In this document: in pieces, positions 39,072 through 50,699 of the stretch
Numbering within the stretch: the first letter of the stretch is position 1
How the letters are laid out: each line of letters begins with the position of its first letter
DNA from: Symbiodinium natans
Taxonomy: Eukaryota; Sar; Dinophyceae; Suessiales; Symbiodiniaceae
Direction: 5' to 3'
Length of the DNA: 64,000 bases
Assembly: GCA_905221605.1 (NCBI GenBank)
Contig: CAJNDS010002679.1
Coordinates: 608,501-672,500, forward strand
Position numbers and translations under genes: made by a program
Notes under the pieces: model-generated
Database searches by the model: none
Seen by the model: the letters and a program-made list of their open reading frames with translations, nothing else
Told to the model about the DNA's origin: nothing

Positions 39072-39310
39072 AGCCGCAAGCCCTGAACCCAACAACCCTA
39101 AACCCTAAACCCTACACCCTAAACCCTAAACATACAACCCTAGGCTTGCTGAGTTCAGCTTTGAAGGCCCTGAGGCCCCCCAACCCTAACGCCCGACACC
39201 AAAGCCTGAACCCTTAAGCAACCCCAAACCCCAAACCCCAAACCCTAAACCCCAACAGTACAGTAGCCACTGTTGTGCTAAAGATCGGGAGTTCACCTCT
39301 CCCTGAAAAG

Positions 39311-39385
39311 GTGGAGCGAAGCCGCTTGCAGCCAACGCTCGTCACCTACAACGCCCTGCTGGGTGCCTGTGACAAAGCTGCAAGG
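39311..39385 (+). CDS. PPR repeat exon-like piece
   Basis: Reads VERSRLQPTLVTYNALLGAC, then DKAAR. Preceded by GAAAAG; C-rich repeats about 60 bp upstream. Confidence 0.8.
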
Positions 39386-39727
39386 CACGTGGTTGCTTTG
39401 GGGTTTCTAAGCACTGAACGCTGCAAGCCTGAACCTGTAAGTCTGAATTCTTTAGGCTCTGAGAGTGGGGGTTTAGGGTTTATGGTTTAGGGTTAGGGTC
39501 TAGGGCTCTTTAGGGGGTCAGAGACCTACTTGATGTTGACGCCGAGTTCCCCCAGAAAGTGGGGCTTAGGGGTTTAGGTTTTTGGGTTTTGGGTTTGGGG
39601 TTTGGGGTTTTGGGGTTTGGGGTTTAGGGTTTGGGGCCTGGTCGGCTGCACTCAGCCTTAAGCCAAAGACTGCAAGACCCCCATCAGGCCTACAACTTCT
39701 ATATCAACCCAGTTTGGTTAGCTTGTC

Positions 39728-39808
39728 AGGTGGCAGGACGCCTTGCAGATCTTCCGCCAGCTGGAAACCAGCCGGTTGCAGCCAACTGATATCACCTGCG
39801 CCTCGGCC
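39728..39808 (+). CDS. PPR repeat exon-like piece
   Basis: Reads RWQDALQIFRQLETSRLQPT, then DITCASA, spanning the second half of one PPR unit and the start of the next. G-rich repeats upstream, degenerate C-rich repeats downstream. Confidence 0.75.
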
Positions 39809-40062
39809 TGGTTATATCGACCACTCGACCCCTCCCAACCCAATATGCCCCGAAACCCACATCCATCCTATGTACCCTTAACCGTAAACCCTATACACCC
39901 TCCCCTTTATACCCTGAGCCCAAAACCCTACAGCCTATATGCCTTTCATACTCTGAACCCAAAACCCTACACCCCATATACCCCATGTACCCCATACACC
40001 CCATATACCCTAAACCCAGAAAGCCTGCAGATCCTCCAGCCGAGCCATGCATGTGTGCCCAG

Positions 40063-40140
40063 GGAGTACTGCCATCAGTTCCTGTGGCAAGGGCCTCCGC
40101 TGGAGACATGCCTTGGAGCTTCCTGGCCTTTTTGGGAGAA
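40063..40140 (+). CDS. PPR repeat exon-like piece
   Basis: Reads STAISSCGKGLRWRHALELP. C-rich CCCTATA-type repeats upstream, TTTAGGG from 40158. Confidence 0.65.
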
Positions 40141-40157
40141 GTGATCCCCATAAATCC

Positions 40158-40245
40158 GGGTTTAGGGTTTAGGGTTTAGGGTTTAGGGTTTAGGGTTTAG
40201 GGTTTAGGGTTTAGGGTTTAGGGTTTAGGGTTTAGGGTTTAGGGT
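40158..40245. repeat. Telomere-like repeats, G-rich
   Basis: Twelve perfect TTTAGGG units. Confidence 0.97.
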
Positions 40246-40504
40246 CAGAGAGATGAAGCTTGTGGCCAGTTTGGAGCACCCCTTTTTCGGAGATCAGGGC
40301 CATATTTCGCTGTGCTTTAAAACAACCAACTGAAGATCATCCATATACAGGCGCCCCTCACAAACCCAAATACAGAAATATGTATGTATCCCACCGGCCA
40401 AGCATGGTGATTGCTTCCTCTGGGAGGGCTGATGAATGAGCTCAGAGCCCTGCAACATGAAAGCCTCAACCCCGAAAAGGGTCTAGGGTTCAGGGTTTAG
40501 GGCT

Positions 40505-40588
40505 TCAAGCCCTAAACCCTAAACCCTAAACCCTAAACCCTAAACCCTAAACCCTAAACCCTAAACCCTAAACCCTAAACCCTAAACC
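40505..40588. repeat. Telomere-like repeats, C-rich
   Basis: Near-perfect CCCTAAA array ending at a PPR piece. Confidence 0.97.
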
Positions 40589-40593
40589 TGCAG

Positions 40594-40699
40594 GCTTCTG
40601 GCCGACTGTGGCCGAAGGTCCTTGCAGACCACTGCCGTCACATTGGAGGAAGCAGCTGCTGCCTTTGCCAGCGACAGGGCGGCAAGAAGCGAAGTTTCC
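40594..40699 (+). CDS. PPR-like exon piece, diverged
   Basis: Reads LLADCGRRSLQTTAVTLEEA, then AAAFASDRAARSEVS. Left junction CCTGCAG, right junction G/GGTTTAGGG; arrays flank it in the C-rich/G-rich order. The first-helix motif is weak. Confidence 0.55.
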
Positions 40700-40785
40700 G
40701 GGTTTAGGGTTTAGGGTTTAGGGTTTAGGGTTTAGGGTTTAGGGTTTAGGGTTTAGGGTTTAGGGTTTAGGGTTTAGGGCTTAGG
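40700..40785. repeat. Telomere-like repeats, G-rich
   Basis: Perfect TTTAGGG array abutting the exon-like piece. Confidence 0.97.
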
Positions 40786-41156
40786 AGGGTTTAGGGAGGT
40801 TTAGGCTTTACGGCTTCTGTTTGAAGTGTTTTGGGCTCTCAGAGCTGTCAGGGTTTAGGGTGTATGGTTTAGGGCTTCCAGGCCTTTCAGGGTTTATCAA
40901 CCGCCTTTTCAACAGTGAATCCCCTGAAGTCCCTTCCATAAATGCGCACTTTTGACCTTCTAAAGAATCAGCGCAAAACATAAACCCCGAACCCTAAACC
41001 CTAAACCTTACACCCTAAACCCTAACCCCTAAACCCTAAACCTTCAGCGCGCTCCCTCTCAGGGGAGTGTGTAGGTTTTCGGGCTTATAGGGTTGACGGG
41101 GTTCAGGTTGTCCACTCCTCTACAAAGGCCCTGGCTCGAAGACTTCAACCCTGAGC

Positions 41157-41222
41157 CCAAAACCCTAAACCCTAAACCCTAAACCCTAAACCCTAAACCC
41201 TAAACCCTAAACCCTAAACCCT
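41157..41222. repeat. Telomere-like repeats, C-rich
   Basis: Nine CCCTAAA units. Confidence 0.96.
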
Positions 41223-41235
41223 GAGCTGCCAAGGA

Positions 41236-41298
41236 TGTGGCCAGTGGCAGCAAGATCTCCTGCTGTTGCGCATCCAGAAGCAGAGTTTCGTGGACCCC
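41236..41298 (+). CDS. PPR repeat exon-like piece
   Basis: Reads CGQWQQDLLLLRIQKQSFVD. It follows CCAAGGATG after the C-rich array. Confidence 0.6.
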
Positions 41299-41389
41299 AC
41301 GGCAGCTCGGCAGCGGGTGTCTTCGCGACAGTCCACAAAACTCGCAATCCCCACTCGTTGCACCCTCAGCTTGGCTTGGGGATTTAGTG

Positions 41390-41800
41390 GGTTTAGGGTT
41401 TAGGGTTTAGGGTTTAGGGTTTAGGGTTTAGGGTTCATTGCGTGCTGGGCTGCTGCTGGGTTCAGGGCTCAGGGCTTGCAGGGCTTTAGCGTGTAGCAGC
41501 TCGCGATCCTTGCTGCAAGCTCCTCTCTTGCGGCGTTTTTTGGGAGACCTCAGGCAATTCTGCTTCGCTATGCTGTGGATGCATGCGAAACTTGGTGGAG
41601 GTTTATGGGGTCGAAGCACACTGGAGCAGCTTGGTTGTGCTGGCTTCGGGCCCTACACCCTATGAGCCCCCAAAACCCCAAAAACCCTACACCCTAAGCC
41701 TTAAAGCCAATGCTGATTACAGGAACGGCAGACCTGCACTGGATTTTCCATCGCTCCGTCTTTCAATCTCATGAACTGAGTTCGCTATGAAAGTCCCGGG
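41390..41800. other. G-rich array and unassigned sequence
   Basis: TTTAGGG units at 41390-41432. The 75-codon + frame from 41438 has no recognisable domain. Confidence 0.4.
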
Positions 41801-41867
41801 TTGAAGGGTTTAGGGTTTAGGGTTTAGGGTTTAGGGCGCAACGTGCAGCCCTGGCGTTCCAGGAGAG

Positions 41868-41917
41868 GTCATTTGCCTGGCGCCATGCACCCACGCTCCT
41901 CGGCGAGGCCGGTGTTT
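41868..41917 (+). CDS. PPR repeat fragment
   Basis: Reads SFAWRHAPTLLGEAGV, resembling the second helix. G-rich arrays lie on both sides. Confidence 0.45.
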
Positions 41918-41919
41918 GA

Positions 41920-42900
41920 GGGTTAGGGTTTAGGGTTTAGGGTTTAGGGTTTAGGGTTTAGGGCTTAGGGCTTAGGGTTTAGGATGTTTTTAAAAATTTA
42001 GGGTTTAGGGTTGAAAGGGTTTCGGGTTAGGGAGTTTCTGTTGCTTTTGGGGTATATATAGTCGGGCCGGTGCTTTGCTCTTCGAGGGTTCGGGTTTGCC
42101 TATTTTCTGGTGGTTTTGGGGGTATGGAGGGTTGAGACCGGCATTTTGGGCTTCATTTTCAAGCTTCATTTTGTGACAAGAGCTCGGGGGGAAGGAATGC
42201 CAGTCATCAGCCGAGTTGCTGTGCGGAGCTCCCTATATAAACCCTACACCGTCCTAAACCCTCAGACCGTAAATTAGGGAAGTTTAGGGTTTCAGGGTTC
42301 AGGGCTTATAAGGGTTAAAAGGGTTTAGGGTTTGGGCCATTGGGGTGTATAGACCAATGTAGGGTGTAGGAATCTCGGAGCCCTACGCCTCTAAGCCCAG
42401 AAGAGCGCGCCCCCCTAGAAGCCTAGAAGTGAAGCAGGTGGAGACAAGCATCTGCCAGAGGATGCTTCGAGACATGCGGCGCCCGAGGAAAAGGAGGGTT
42501 TAGGGTTTAGGGTTTAGGGTGTAAGGCGCCTGCGACAGACTGGCTCAGCGAATACTGTAGGCATGGTACAGACGTACCGAATTAAGTATGGGGAGCGGGC
42601 GGTTATTAGGGCCGTATGTTGGTATGGATAGGGCGGTGTAGGCAATATTTAGGCTTCTACGTGGAGGCACCCTTTGAAAGGAGGATGGGGATGCTAGACC
42701 TCCTCTCGCCTTTTCTGCTTTGCTTTTGGTGTGCGGATTTGGAGCCGGAGAGTTAACTGAAATCCTGCACCCTCAACCCCAATTTCCAAACGGAGTCCGT
42801 ATTCTGGAGGTACGCAGCAGACACCACGCAGGGCTTCGGGGCCGAAGGCGTTGGCACATCCCGAACAATCAAGCCCTAAACCGTATAGAGATCCTCACCT
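41920..42900. other. G-rich arrays, then unassigned sequence
   Basis: TTTAGGG units at 41925-42010 and 42490-42520. A possible PPR-tail read (MLRDMRRPR, about 42460) precedes the second array but is too short to call. Confidence 0.4.
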
Positions 42901-44400
42901 TACCCCCCCAAAGCGCCTAACCCTAGTAGGGTCGTTTTTGGAGGCGGGAGGACTTGCGCAGATGACGATGAGCATGTGACCAGGAGATACCAGTAGTGGA
43001 GTGCGTGAGATATGAGGCCTTTAAGGTATGGAGTGGGAGAGAAGGTCTACAATAAGGCTGAGAGCGGTGAGGACGCAGGGCTGCTCTGTCACCCTTTGAA
43101 CGCCAGGAAACGACACATTGATACTTGGATACAGGAGGCCCTATGAGGTATTGGGAGAAGGGTACCGGAGCTGGCAAAGGGGGGTGGGGTGGGGAGGGGG
43201 CTTAGGGTAAAGGGGGGGAGGGGTACCAAGCTGGAGGGTTCGGCTGGAGGGTTCTAATGGGTGGCCCCGCTCGGTCGGCGGACCCCAGGTGGGTCATGGA
43301 AAGGGGGGGAGTGGTGGGTCCGCTGCCATTGAAAGTCCACAAACTAGAATTTGGGAAATGTGGCGGCAGAAATGCAGCGCCGCCTGCAACCGGGGACCGG
43401 TCAGAACGTCCACCATCGGCAGCAGCTAATTCAAGCGAAAAAATGTTGCAGGTATGATGCGCAGACTCTCAGTGTGTCAGTGTGTCAGTGTGCATCATCC
43501 CCCCCCCCCCACCCCCCACCCCCCACAGAACGGGAGCAGCTGCTAAGCCCGACGTGCAGCTCAAGCAGAGCTCCGCTGTCAGCGCCCCTGTCGTCGTTCA
43601 GTCAGAGTCTCTCCAGCAAGGCAGCCAGGGCCCTTGTTGAACCGCTGTTGGTCTGAAGGTTTGGAACACCAGCAGCTGCTCAAGTCCGTCCCCAGCGTGA
43701 TACTGGATGACCATGATGAGCGGCTGCTTCAAGGAGCTCTGGGGCGCAAGTGTATCCTGGAAGATGAATCTGAGAATGAAAATAGTAGTGGAGGTGATTG
43801 GGGGATCAGGAAGTTCTTGTTTTCACGTTGCACTGGCTTTGGTATACCCCCGCTCCCAAGCACATCTGTGACCCTCTATAAACAAATGTCCCCCCCAGAA
43901 CCTCCGAAACAAGTTAGGGGGGGGGGGAAACCATCCTAAAGTCTCAGATTCCGCCCAAGGCCAAGCCTTTACGATCTTAAGGCCTCAGGCTGTCGCCATA
44001 CATCAAACTGGTTGAACATTGGAAGTCTTTAGTTTGCTGAATGCGTGGTCAAACGCCTTTCTTAGATTAATTTCGGCGGCCGTGTCCTGGCATGAAATAT
44101 TATTTGTCGTTGCTGTTTGTTCTGTTGGATCCAGATATACAAATGGTATTTTATTTGCAAGCTAAGTGCTCACGCTGACGAGGGGCCCGAGCTTGTTGAA
44201 GTGTAACCACCGTGGCCTGAAGAAGCACGGGGTTTTGTTTCTTCGGCATAAGTTAAAATCCGTGCCCCTTTGGATAGGAGTGGCTTGGCAGGCCTAGCGC
44301 GGGTGTGTTTGGAGGCAGGGGGGGCGGGGGGGGGAGTGTTCTTTTGGGGGGGCGGGATGGGCACTTGCAGCCGCAGGAGATCTAGGCTTTGAGGCTCGTC
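42900..44400. other. Repeat-poor island, left part
   Basis: No telomere-like array. A + frame at 43351-43460 (VAAEMQRRLQPGTGQNVHHR) and one at about 43655-43800 (LEHQQLLKSVPSVILDDHDE) look protein-like and may be exons of an unrecognised gene. A poly-C/CACC tract lies at 43499-43526. Confidence 0.4.
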
Positions 44401-44542
44401 GCTATGCTCTTCAGCGGACGAGCCTTCACGGCAGCGATCAGCAGGTGCGTGAGTCACAAGTTGACAGTCCCCTGGTGCTGGGAGCAGCGAAGATTTTTTC
44501 GGGGTCACGTTAAAGCCGCTGGTTTCGACCAGTGGTCTTTAT

Positions 44543-44806
44543 GTGGACCGTGCCGGGGCAATCAAGGGCGCGGGTGGAGGGCGTGCCATGGCGGCCCAGA
44601 TTGCTGGCCTGGCGGACAAGCGTTTGTGTCGTTTGGTGGCCCTCAATGCCACGGACGACGCATTCAGCTTTTGGGGCCATATGGGCTTCCAACACGTCAA
44701 GGTCGGCATCAACGACCGTAAAGCCCTCCTTTCAGCTCTGCGGCGTCAACACTGCTGGAGCCAGGCAACTTGGAGATTCGGAAACTGTACAGCGTGCTAC
44801 TGATTT
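44543..44806 (+). CDS. GNAT-type N-acetyltransferase-like piece
   Basis: The frame ends in TGA at 44804-44806. It contains GAGGGRAMAAQIAGLADKR, resembling the acetyl-CoA pyrophosphate-binding loop, and then LVALNATDDAFSFWGHMGF, resembling the terminal strand and FY-xxxGF block of GNAT enzymes. GNAT proteins transfer an acetyl group to an amine. The conventional N-terminal part is missing, so this would be a last exon or a fragment. The first codon in the frame is GTG, not a credible eukaryotic start, and an AG is available just upstream (GACCAG at 44527-44532). Substrate unknown. Confidence 0.5.
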
Positions 44807-44809
44807 GTA

Positions 44810-46800
44810 GTTATTGATGTTGCGTCATCTCTGCTGACGGGTCATCTTTGCTGACGGGATTAGGCGTTGGAGGATGAACTCTACGGCTTGACAGAGGATT
44901 ACGGCTTCAAGTACCGGCTGATGATCAAATGGCTTCTAACCCTGCAAGTCCAACAGTCGCAGAAAACGAGGCGGTTCACAACCTTCATGGTAAACCGGGC
45001 GGTTGCGACACAGGGACGATGTGGAGACTTAGTTTCCATGGCGCGAAATCTGCAAATTTGGATGGTGTTTGAAGCAGTTCCGAGGTGCTAGCTTCTAGAA
45101 TATGCCGGAGTCACGCAGCAGTCACGCCAGAGTCAAGGGCAAAATGGGGCGGTTCGAGCCCTTTCAATTGAAAACAAGAGAAGAGTCACGCCAGGATCAC
45201 GCTAGGGTCACGTCAGAGTCACGCTACTTCGCGCCCGGGCGAAAACAGTAAAACACGGCTAAACCCGGTCAACAAAGCTTCAAAACTCAGTTCCATTCTC
45301 CCCCAAACCGAGCATCCTCTGGCTCCGGCTGGTAAAGCGAGGCGGTTGCGACAAGAATTGCAACCGCCCTAGTAAACAAGGCGGTTGACGTGCAGGGTAA
45401 GATTGAAAGGAGGGTGGCTGCTGTACGTTGTTCTTCATACTGGTCGGGCAGAGAGGCGGGGCGGGTGGGGCGGCGGCATGGCAGAAAGTTGAAATGAAAG
45501 TCCATGAAACCCCAACCCCAAACCCTAGACCAAACTCCTACTACGTCTGACAAAACATTGGCTTCTACATTGTTTGTGGGCACTTGAACACGCCCTGGCC
45601 TCACCTAGTATTAATAGAAAACATCGTTACGCACGGGCTTGCAAAATCCCGTGTGGTGGCACAGTGCCCCCCCTTTTGAGTGGCAAGCAAGTATGTCCGA
45701 GGCCTCAAGGATAAGCGTTCGGATGATCTGATGGACAAATCGTAGCACAACCATTCCAAAGCGAAGTGGGGTCGCTAAGACGAAGGCACGAAATTTTCTA
45801 GCCCAATGTATTTAGAGGCTTTATAGGGTTTGTTTAATAGGGTTTATCCTCCGAATCGCAGCATTCTCCGCTGCCGCTGCTCAGATCACGGCTGTCCCTC
45901 CCAAAGCAGTGCCGACGCCAAATGCGACGGCATCTTGGAGCGGACTGCACGTGAAGAGGTGTCAACCCCCCACAATCTGTTCACGAAGCATCCCGAAAAC
46001 TTCCGCCCTCGAGCGATGCCGTTAGCCCTGAAGCCCGACCTTCAAAACGAGAGCAAATCGCATGCGTAGCTTTGCACATGTGGCCTTGAGCCATCGGACG
46101 TTCTCCGGTGGCCGAGCCGGATGAGGCGGGCTCAACTGCGCAGGTGGTCGTGAATGCTTTGGGGTAACGGCTGTACAGTCTGACGCTCTACAGCTGTGTA
46201 TAAGTTTGAAAGGCTTAAGAAGCTCGAAGAAAGTCCCAACTCCAGCTATACAACGCGCCAAAACCTTCAAAAACCCAATTAGGCCGTACACAAGCCCTAT
46301 AGCACATCGTGCAAGAGTTAGCAGCCGGCATTGTGTGCAGACCTATGTAGTTACAAGGCCCACCATCGCATGCCGGCGCCCAAATACTTGGCACTACTTC
46401 GCCGCCGTTGAACCCTAGGCCCTAAGCTGCGAAGACCTTTGCGACTCTCAGGAAGCTGGGTAGTCGTGCAAGTTTTTATTTTGCATGCTCAGAGGAAAGC
46501 CAGAAAGGAATAACAGGAAAAGGAAGCCACGCCAGGTGACCAGGGAAGCATCGAAGAGGAATGCGCAGCTCCGAATTGGGAAGATTCAGAATACGAAGGA
46601 AGAGGAAAGAAGACTATCCTATTCCCAAACGCAGACATGGCCCTTTGGGACCAAAACCCCAAGTCAAAAACAAACTTTGCGCCAACTCACAGCCCCAACC
46701 TTATGACTAACCCTGAGACTATAATTATAATAAAGGGGTCGGAACAATTCTAATCGTATTCCTGTATGGCTCCTATACAAGTATACTATAATGACCCCCC
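44810..46800. other. Repeat-poor island, right part
   Basis: No clear gene. 45105-45225 has many dispersed GTCACGC/AGTCACG heptamers. Frames at 44867-45091 and 46485-46706 (basic, Lys/Arg-rich) were inspected and not assigned. Confidence 0.4.
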
Positions 46801-46926
46801 AAAACCCTATGCTAATTCCCCTAAACCCTAAACCCTGAAACCCCCTATATTGGGCCGGCTCGTGCCAGGCCCCCCTCGCGTAGGCGGAAGTCGCGGTGCT
46901 TGACGCCAGAGCAGGGGAAGGACTCC

Positions 46927-46993
46927 CGTGGCAGAGCCGCGTGTTGTGAGGGTTAAGGGCCGTGGCAGAGCCGCGTGTTGTGAGGGTTAAGGG
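46927..46993. repeat. Tandem duplication, 34-bp period
   Basis: CGTGGCAGAGCCGCGTGTTG followed by TGAGGGTTAAGGG occurs twice in a row, identically. Confidence 0.9.
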
Positions 46994-47480
46994 GTTTCAG
47001 GGTTTAGGGTTGAGGGTTTAGGGTAAAGGTGTAGGGTTTCGGGTTTAGGGTTAGGGTTTAGAGTTTAGGGTTTAGGGTTTAGGGCTGTTTGTCGTTGGGC
47101 TCTGCAGAGCTTTGGGTAAGCCAGGCGGGCTCCCAGAAGAAGTTTTGAAGGCTGCCTGAGGAGCGAAATTTCCTAAAAACTCAATGAGCTGAACTCCAAA
47201 CCCGTTGAACTCCAAACCTTCTAGGGTTTAGGGTTTAGGGTTTAGGGTTTAGGGTCTAGGGGAGTCTAGGGCTTAGAGTTTAGAATTGCGGGGGTTTCGG
47301 TTTAGGGTTTAGGGTCCAAAGCTGGCCCCTTTTGGCCTACCTTCAGCTGTACATTATGGATTTAGGGTTTAGGACTTATATAAGGTTTAGGGTACACGGA
47401 GTAGTTCTTTATCACCCCGAATGGGCGGTAGAGCCTCTCATTCAGACCCCATCAGTGGAGAGCTTCCGAGCAGAAGCACA
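46994..47480. repeat. G-rich telomere-like patches
   Basis: TTTAGGG units at about 46998-47085 and 47222-47320, degenerate elsewhere. No gene seen. Confidence 0.7.
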
Positions 47481-47484
47481 TCAG

Positions 47485-47568
47485 CCCCTAAACCCTAAAC
47501 CCTAAACCCTAAACCCTAAACCCTAAACCCTAAACCCTAAACCCTAAACCCTAAACCCTAAACCCTCA
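47485..47568. repeat. Telomere-like repeats, C-rich
   Basis: Eleven CCCTAAA units. Confidence 0.96.
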
Positions 47569-47569
47569 G

Positions 47570-49500
47570 ATCAGGAGTTGGATGACGCCAACTCCAATAC
47601 TGGAAGCTCCATCAGTGGCGCGACTGGCATTGGGAGTTCGAGACCTTGAGGTGTTTTGAGGGCATTGAGCTTTTGGGCTTTTGGGTGTGGAGTCCTTAGA
47701 GGTAGTAGGGTAGCCCTATCCCCTGAACCCTGAACCTTAGGGTTAGGTTTCGTTCCCGCCGGGGTGCCGTGCAAAGAGGCAGACACTGAAACCAACACAC
47801 GTTAGGGAACAGGGTTTAGGGCTTAGGGTTTAGGGTTTGTGTATATCGAAAAGTCCCATCCTGACAAGCAAACAGCACTGGCCATCGGGAATTCAGAGTG
47901 TTCACTTGCACCCTGACAGCGTACGACCCTGAGCCCAAAACCTTTCATCCTCCAACCCGAAACCCTGCAAACCATGTCTCCCTAATCCCGCAACCCTAAA
48001 CCCTAACACTAAACCAAACCCCCAAGCAGGGCCATGGCCTCTGGACTTTCTTCAGGTCCCTGGGGCACAGGCACGCTAACATCCTCCAGGAGAGCCGACG
48101 AACTTGAGGACCTCCTACAGGCGTGCTACGTCGGCTTAAAGCTATTGTTGCAGGATGGCCCTAAGCCCTAAACCCTACACCCTACACCCTACACCCTAAA
48201 CCCTAAATCCTAAACCCTAAACCCTAAACCCTTGTTGTGTTCTTGGCTTTTGGGGGCTTCCTCCCTAGTTGTTCTCCACAAGTGTCCGTCCCCTGTTTTA
48301 GGGTTTAGGGTCTACCATGCGCCAGCATTCACGCACCTCCCCCGGTGCGCGGTGGGTTCCGCCCCCCCCCCCCCCCCCCCCCCACGGTTCATGGTCTGTG
48401 GTTCATGGGTTTAGGGTTTAGGGTAAGGCTGTAGAGTTCAGGATTTTCACTCTGACCCCTTTGGTCCATTGGTTCACGGTGGGGTTTAGAGTTTAGGGCT
48501 CAAGGTTTGGGGCAATGGTAGGTTTATGGTTTCCCCTCTCCCCCCTGTGGTTCGTGCTGTGTTTACGGTTCAGGGTTCAAGCAGATAAGGTTTCGGCTTT
48601 ACCCTTCTCCTCCCTGGGGTTCATTGGTGGGTTTAGGTTTTAGGGCTTAGGATTCCGGGTTTGGGGTTTAGGTTGAGGGTTTCTCTCTCCCCCCCCGTGG
48701 TCCGTGGTGTTTGAAGGGTTAACGGCCAGGGTTTGGGGGAGGGATACCATTGGGGGGGGGGGGGGGGGGGATCGATTACGCGGAACGCGGGCGCAGTTTA
48801 GGGTCTAGGGTGGTGAAGCTTATGCGCCTTGGCAACTCATGCCAAGAACCCGAAACTAAGCCCCGAAACTTCTCGAAACCTTGAACCTCTCGGTTTTCTC
48901 AAACAGAATGAATGCATTGTGTCTTGTCGATGGGCACCTCTCCGAAATCGGATACCTTTTCTTGGGTCCTTGTTTTAAGGGTGCTGTACTACTCTATATG
49001 CCCAAACTTAAGAAACTACCCACTGGCGTCTGCGTTGGGTGGGGGGTGTGCGCGGTTTGGGGTGTAGGGTGTTGGGGTTAAAGTTTAGGGTTTCAGCTTT
49101 GTGAGAGCCAGGTCAGGCACCAGTCCAGCCAATCGAGAGCCTGGACCTCAGTCGGCTTGGGGTTGGGGTGTGTAATTGCACGCAAGTCGCGATGGCCTCG
49201 CTTGTTTTCTAATTTTCAAGCACATCTAACCTGTGATTTTCCCATCGTTGCAGAACCGTCAAGTACATGGCATATAGGAATGCGAAGCATAAGATAAGAT
49301 GGAGCCAAGACGAAGTACTTCAAACAAAACAATAATCAAAGCAAAGGCAAAGGACCCCACTGCATTTCTCAAATCAAGAGAAGAGGCAGTATGCATGATA
49401 TGTTGCAATGTAGCAAAGCGCCATGTGTGGGGTTGGCCTAAGTTCGGGACATGTTGTGGTATCTCCAGTTACATGTAGGAGAATACTCATTTCACTCGAG
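47570..49500. other. Unassigned sequence with small arrays and homopolymers
   Basis: Poly-C tract at 48361-48383, poly-G tract at 48752-48770, C-rich repeats at 48165-48232, degenerate G-rich patches at 48400-48720. The frame 48881-49081 (+) and the unique stretch 49100-49500 have no recognisable domain. Confidence 0.45.
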
Positions 49501-49794
49501 ATCTCGCAAACGGACCCTAACAACTGAACCCTAAACCCTAACCCCTAAACCCTTAGCCGCCTTACACCCTAAGCCCTCAAAACAAAGAAGCGATGTACTA
49601 CGGCGGAGCTCCAGAGAGGGGCCTTAAATTTGATCGACCTTTGTGAGCATCCCTGCCTGCAACCCCAAACCCTGACGGTTTCTTGGTAAGCCAGTGGGAC
49701 CCTTTTGCCCTTTTTTGGGTCAAGTTTCCCTTATACAGTAGCCAACCCCAAAAAGGGTACCCTTATTGATATGGTTCCTGGGCTACCAAGGTTT

Positions 49795-50055
49795 AGGGCT
49801 TGGGGCTTAGGTTTAGGGTTTAGGGTTCAGGGTTTAGGGTCCGGGTTTAGGGTTTAGGGTTTGGGGTTTGGGGTTTAGGGTTTAGGGTTTAGCGTTTAGG
49901 GTTTAGGGCATTCTGACCATGGTGACCCCAAATCAGAGGCTCGCCAGGAGGACCGCTCCCTGGCCAGTCTCAATGCGGACGGGGTCTCGGCATTCAGACT
50001 TAGGGAGCTGTAGCCCGAACCCTAAACCCTAAACCCTAAACCCTAAACCCCTGCA
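49795..50055. repeat. Facing G-rich and C-rich arrays
   Basis: TTTAGGG at 49795-49910 faces CCCTAAA at 50020-50052 across about 100 bp, the opposite order to most PPR pieces. No exon was recognised between them. Confidence 0.8.
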
Positions 50056-50329
50056 GGCAAGGGCTTTGAACACACCCCCCCGAGCTCATGAGGCTTCAAG
50101 CTCGCACCGCTAAGGGTCCCACTTCCTCATGAAGATGTTCCTTGTATGCCTGTATAGGTTAAGGGTTTACGGGGTGGGGGGTTGGGTCCCTATCAATGAT
50201 ACTGCGGCCCCTGAGAATATTTTGAGGTACCTAAAACGAGAACCTCAGTTAGAGAAGTCACCATATGATCTTGAGTGTCCCTTCCAGCAGATCTTTCAAA
50301 CTCCCGCGCACAAGCCCCAAACCCTAAAC

Positions 50330-50430
50330 CCGAAACCCTGGGCCCTAAACCCTGAACCCTAAACCCTAACCCCTAACCCCTAAACCCTAAACCCTAAACC
50401 CTAAACCCTAAACCCTAAACCCTAAACCCC
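50330..50430. repeat. Telomere-like repeats, C-rich
   Basis: CCCTAAA and CCCCTAA units. They precede a GC-rich 70-bp piece (MEELEPGAEEEAMRRA) and then a G-rich array, so this may be another exon slot, not identified. Confidence 0.9.
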
Positions 50431-50514
50431 AATCCCTCCACACCCCAAACCCCAAGCCGATGGAGGAGCTGGAGCCCGGCGCTGAAGAGGAGGCAATGAG
50501 GCGTGCCCGGTTTG

Positions 50515-50690
50515 GGGTTTCTGGGGGCTCATTTAGGGGCTTAGGGGTTGGGGTTTGGGGTTTAGGGTTTAGGGTTTAGGGTTTAGGGTTTAGGGTTTTA
50601 GGGTTTTAGGGTTTTAGGGTTTAGGGTTTAGGGTTTAGGGTTTAGGGTTTGGGGTTTAGGGTTTAGGGTTTAGGGTTTCTGGGGTTCATT
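50515..50690. repeat. Telomere-like repeats, G-rich
   Basis: TTTAGGG with TTTTAGGG and TTTGGGG variants. Confidence 0.94.
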
Positions 50691-50699
50691 TAGGGCTAA

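Noticed and set aside
44170-44508. 112-codon frame on the - strand
   Set aside because: Low-complexity Pro/Lys content from a poly-G tract on the + strand; no family resemblance.
45105-45225. CRISPR-like array from repeated GTCACGC
   Set aside because: The units are 7-8 nt with irregular spacing in eukaryotic DNA, so it is not a CRISPR.
47575-47650. PPR-like reading with ISGA in 47575-47650
   Set aside because: Only a few residues match and no consistent frame covers a repeat.
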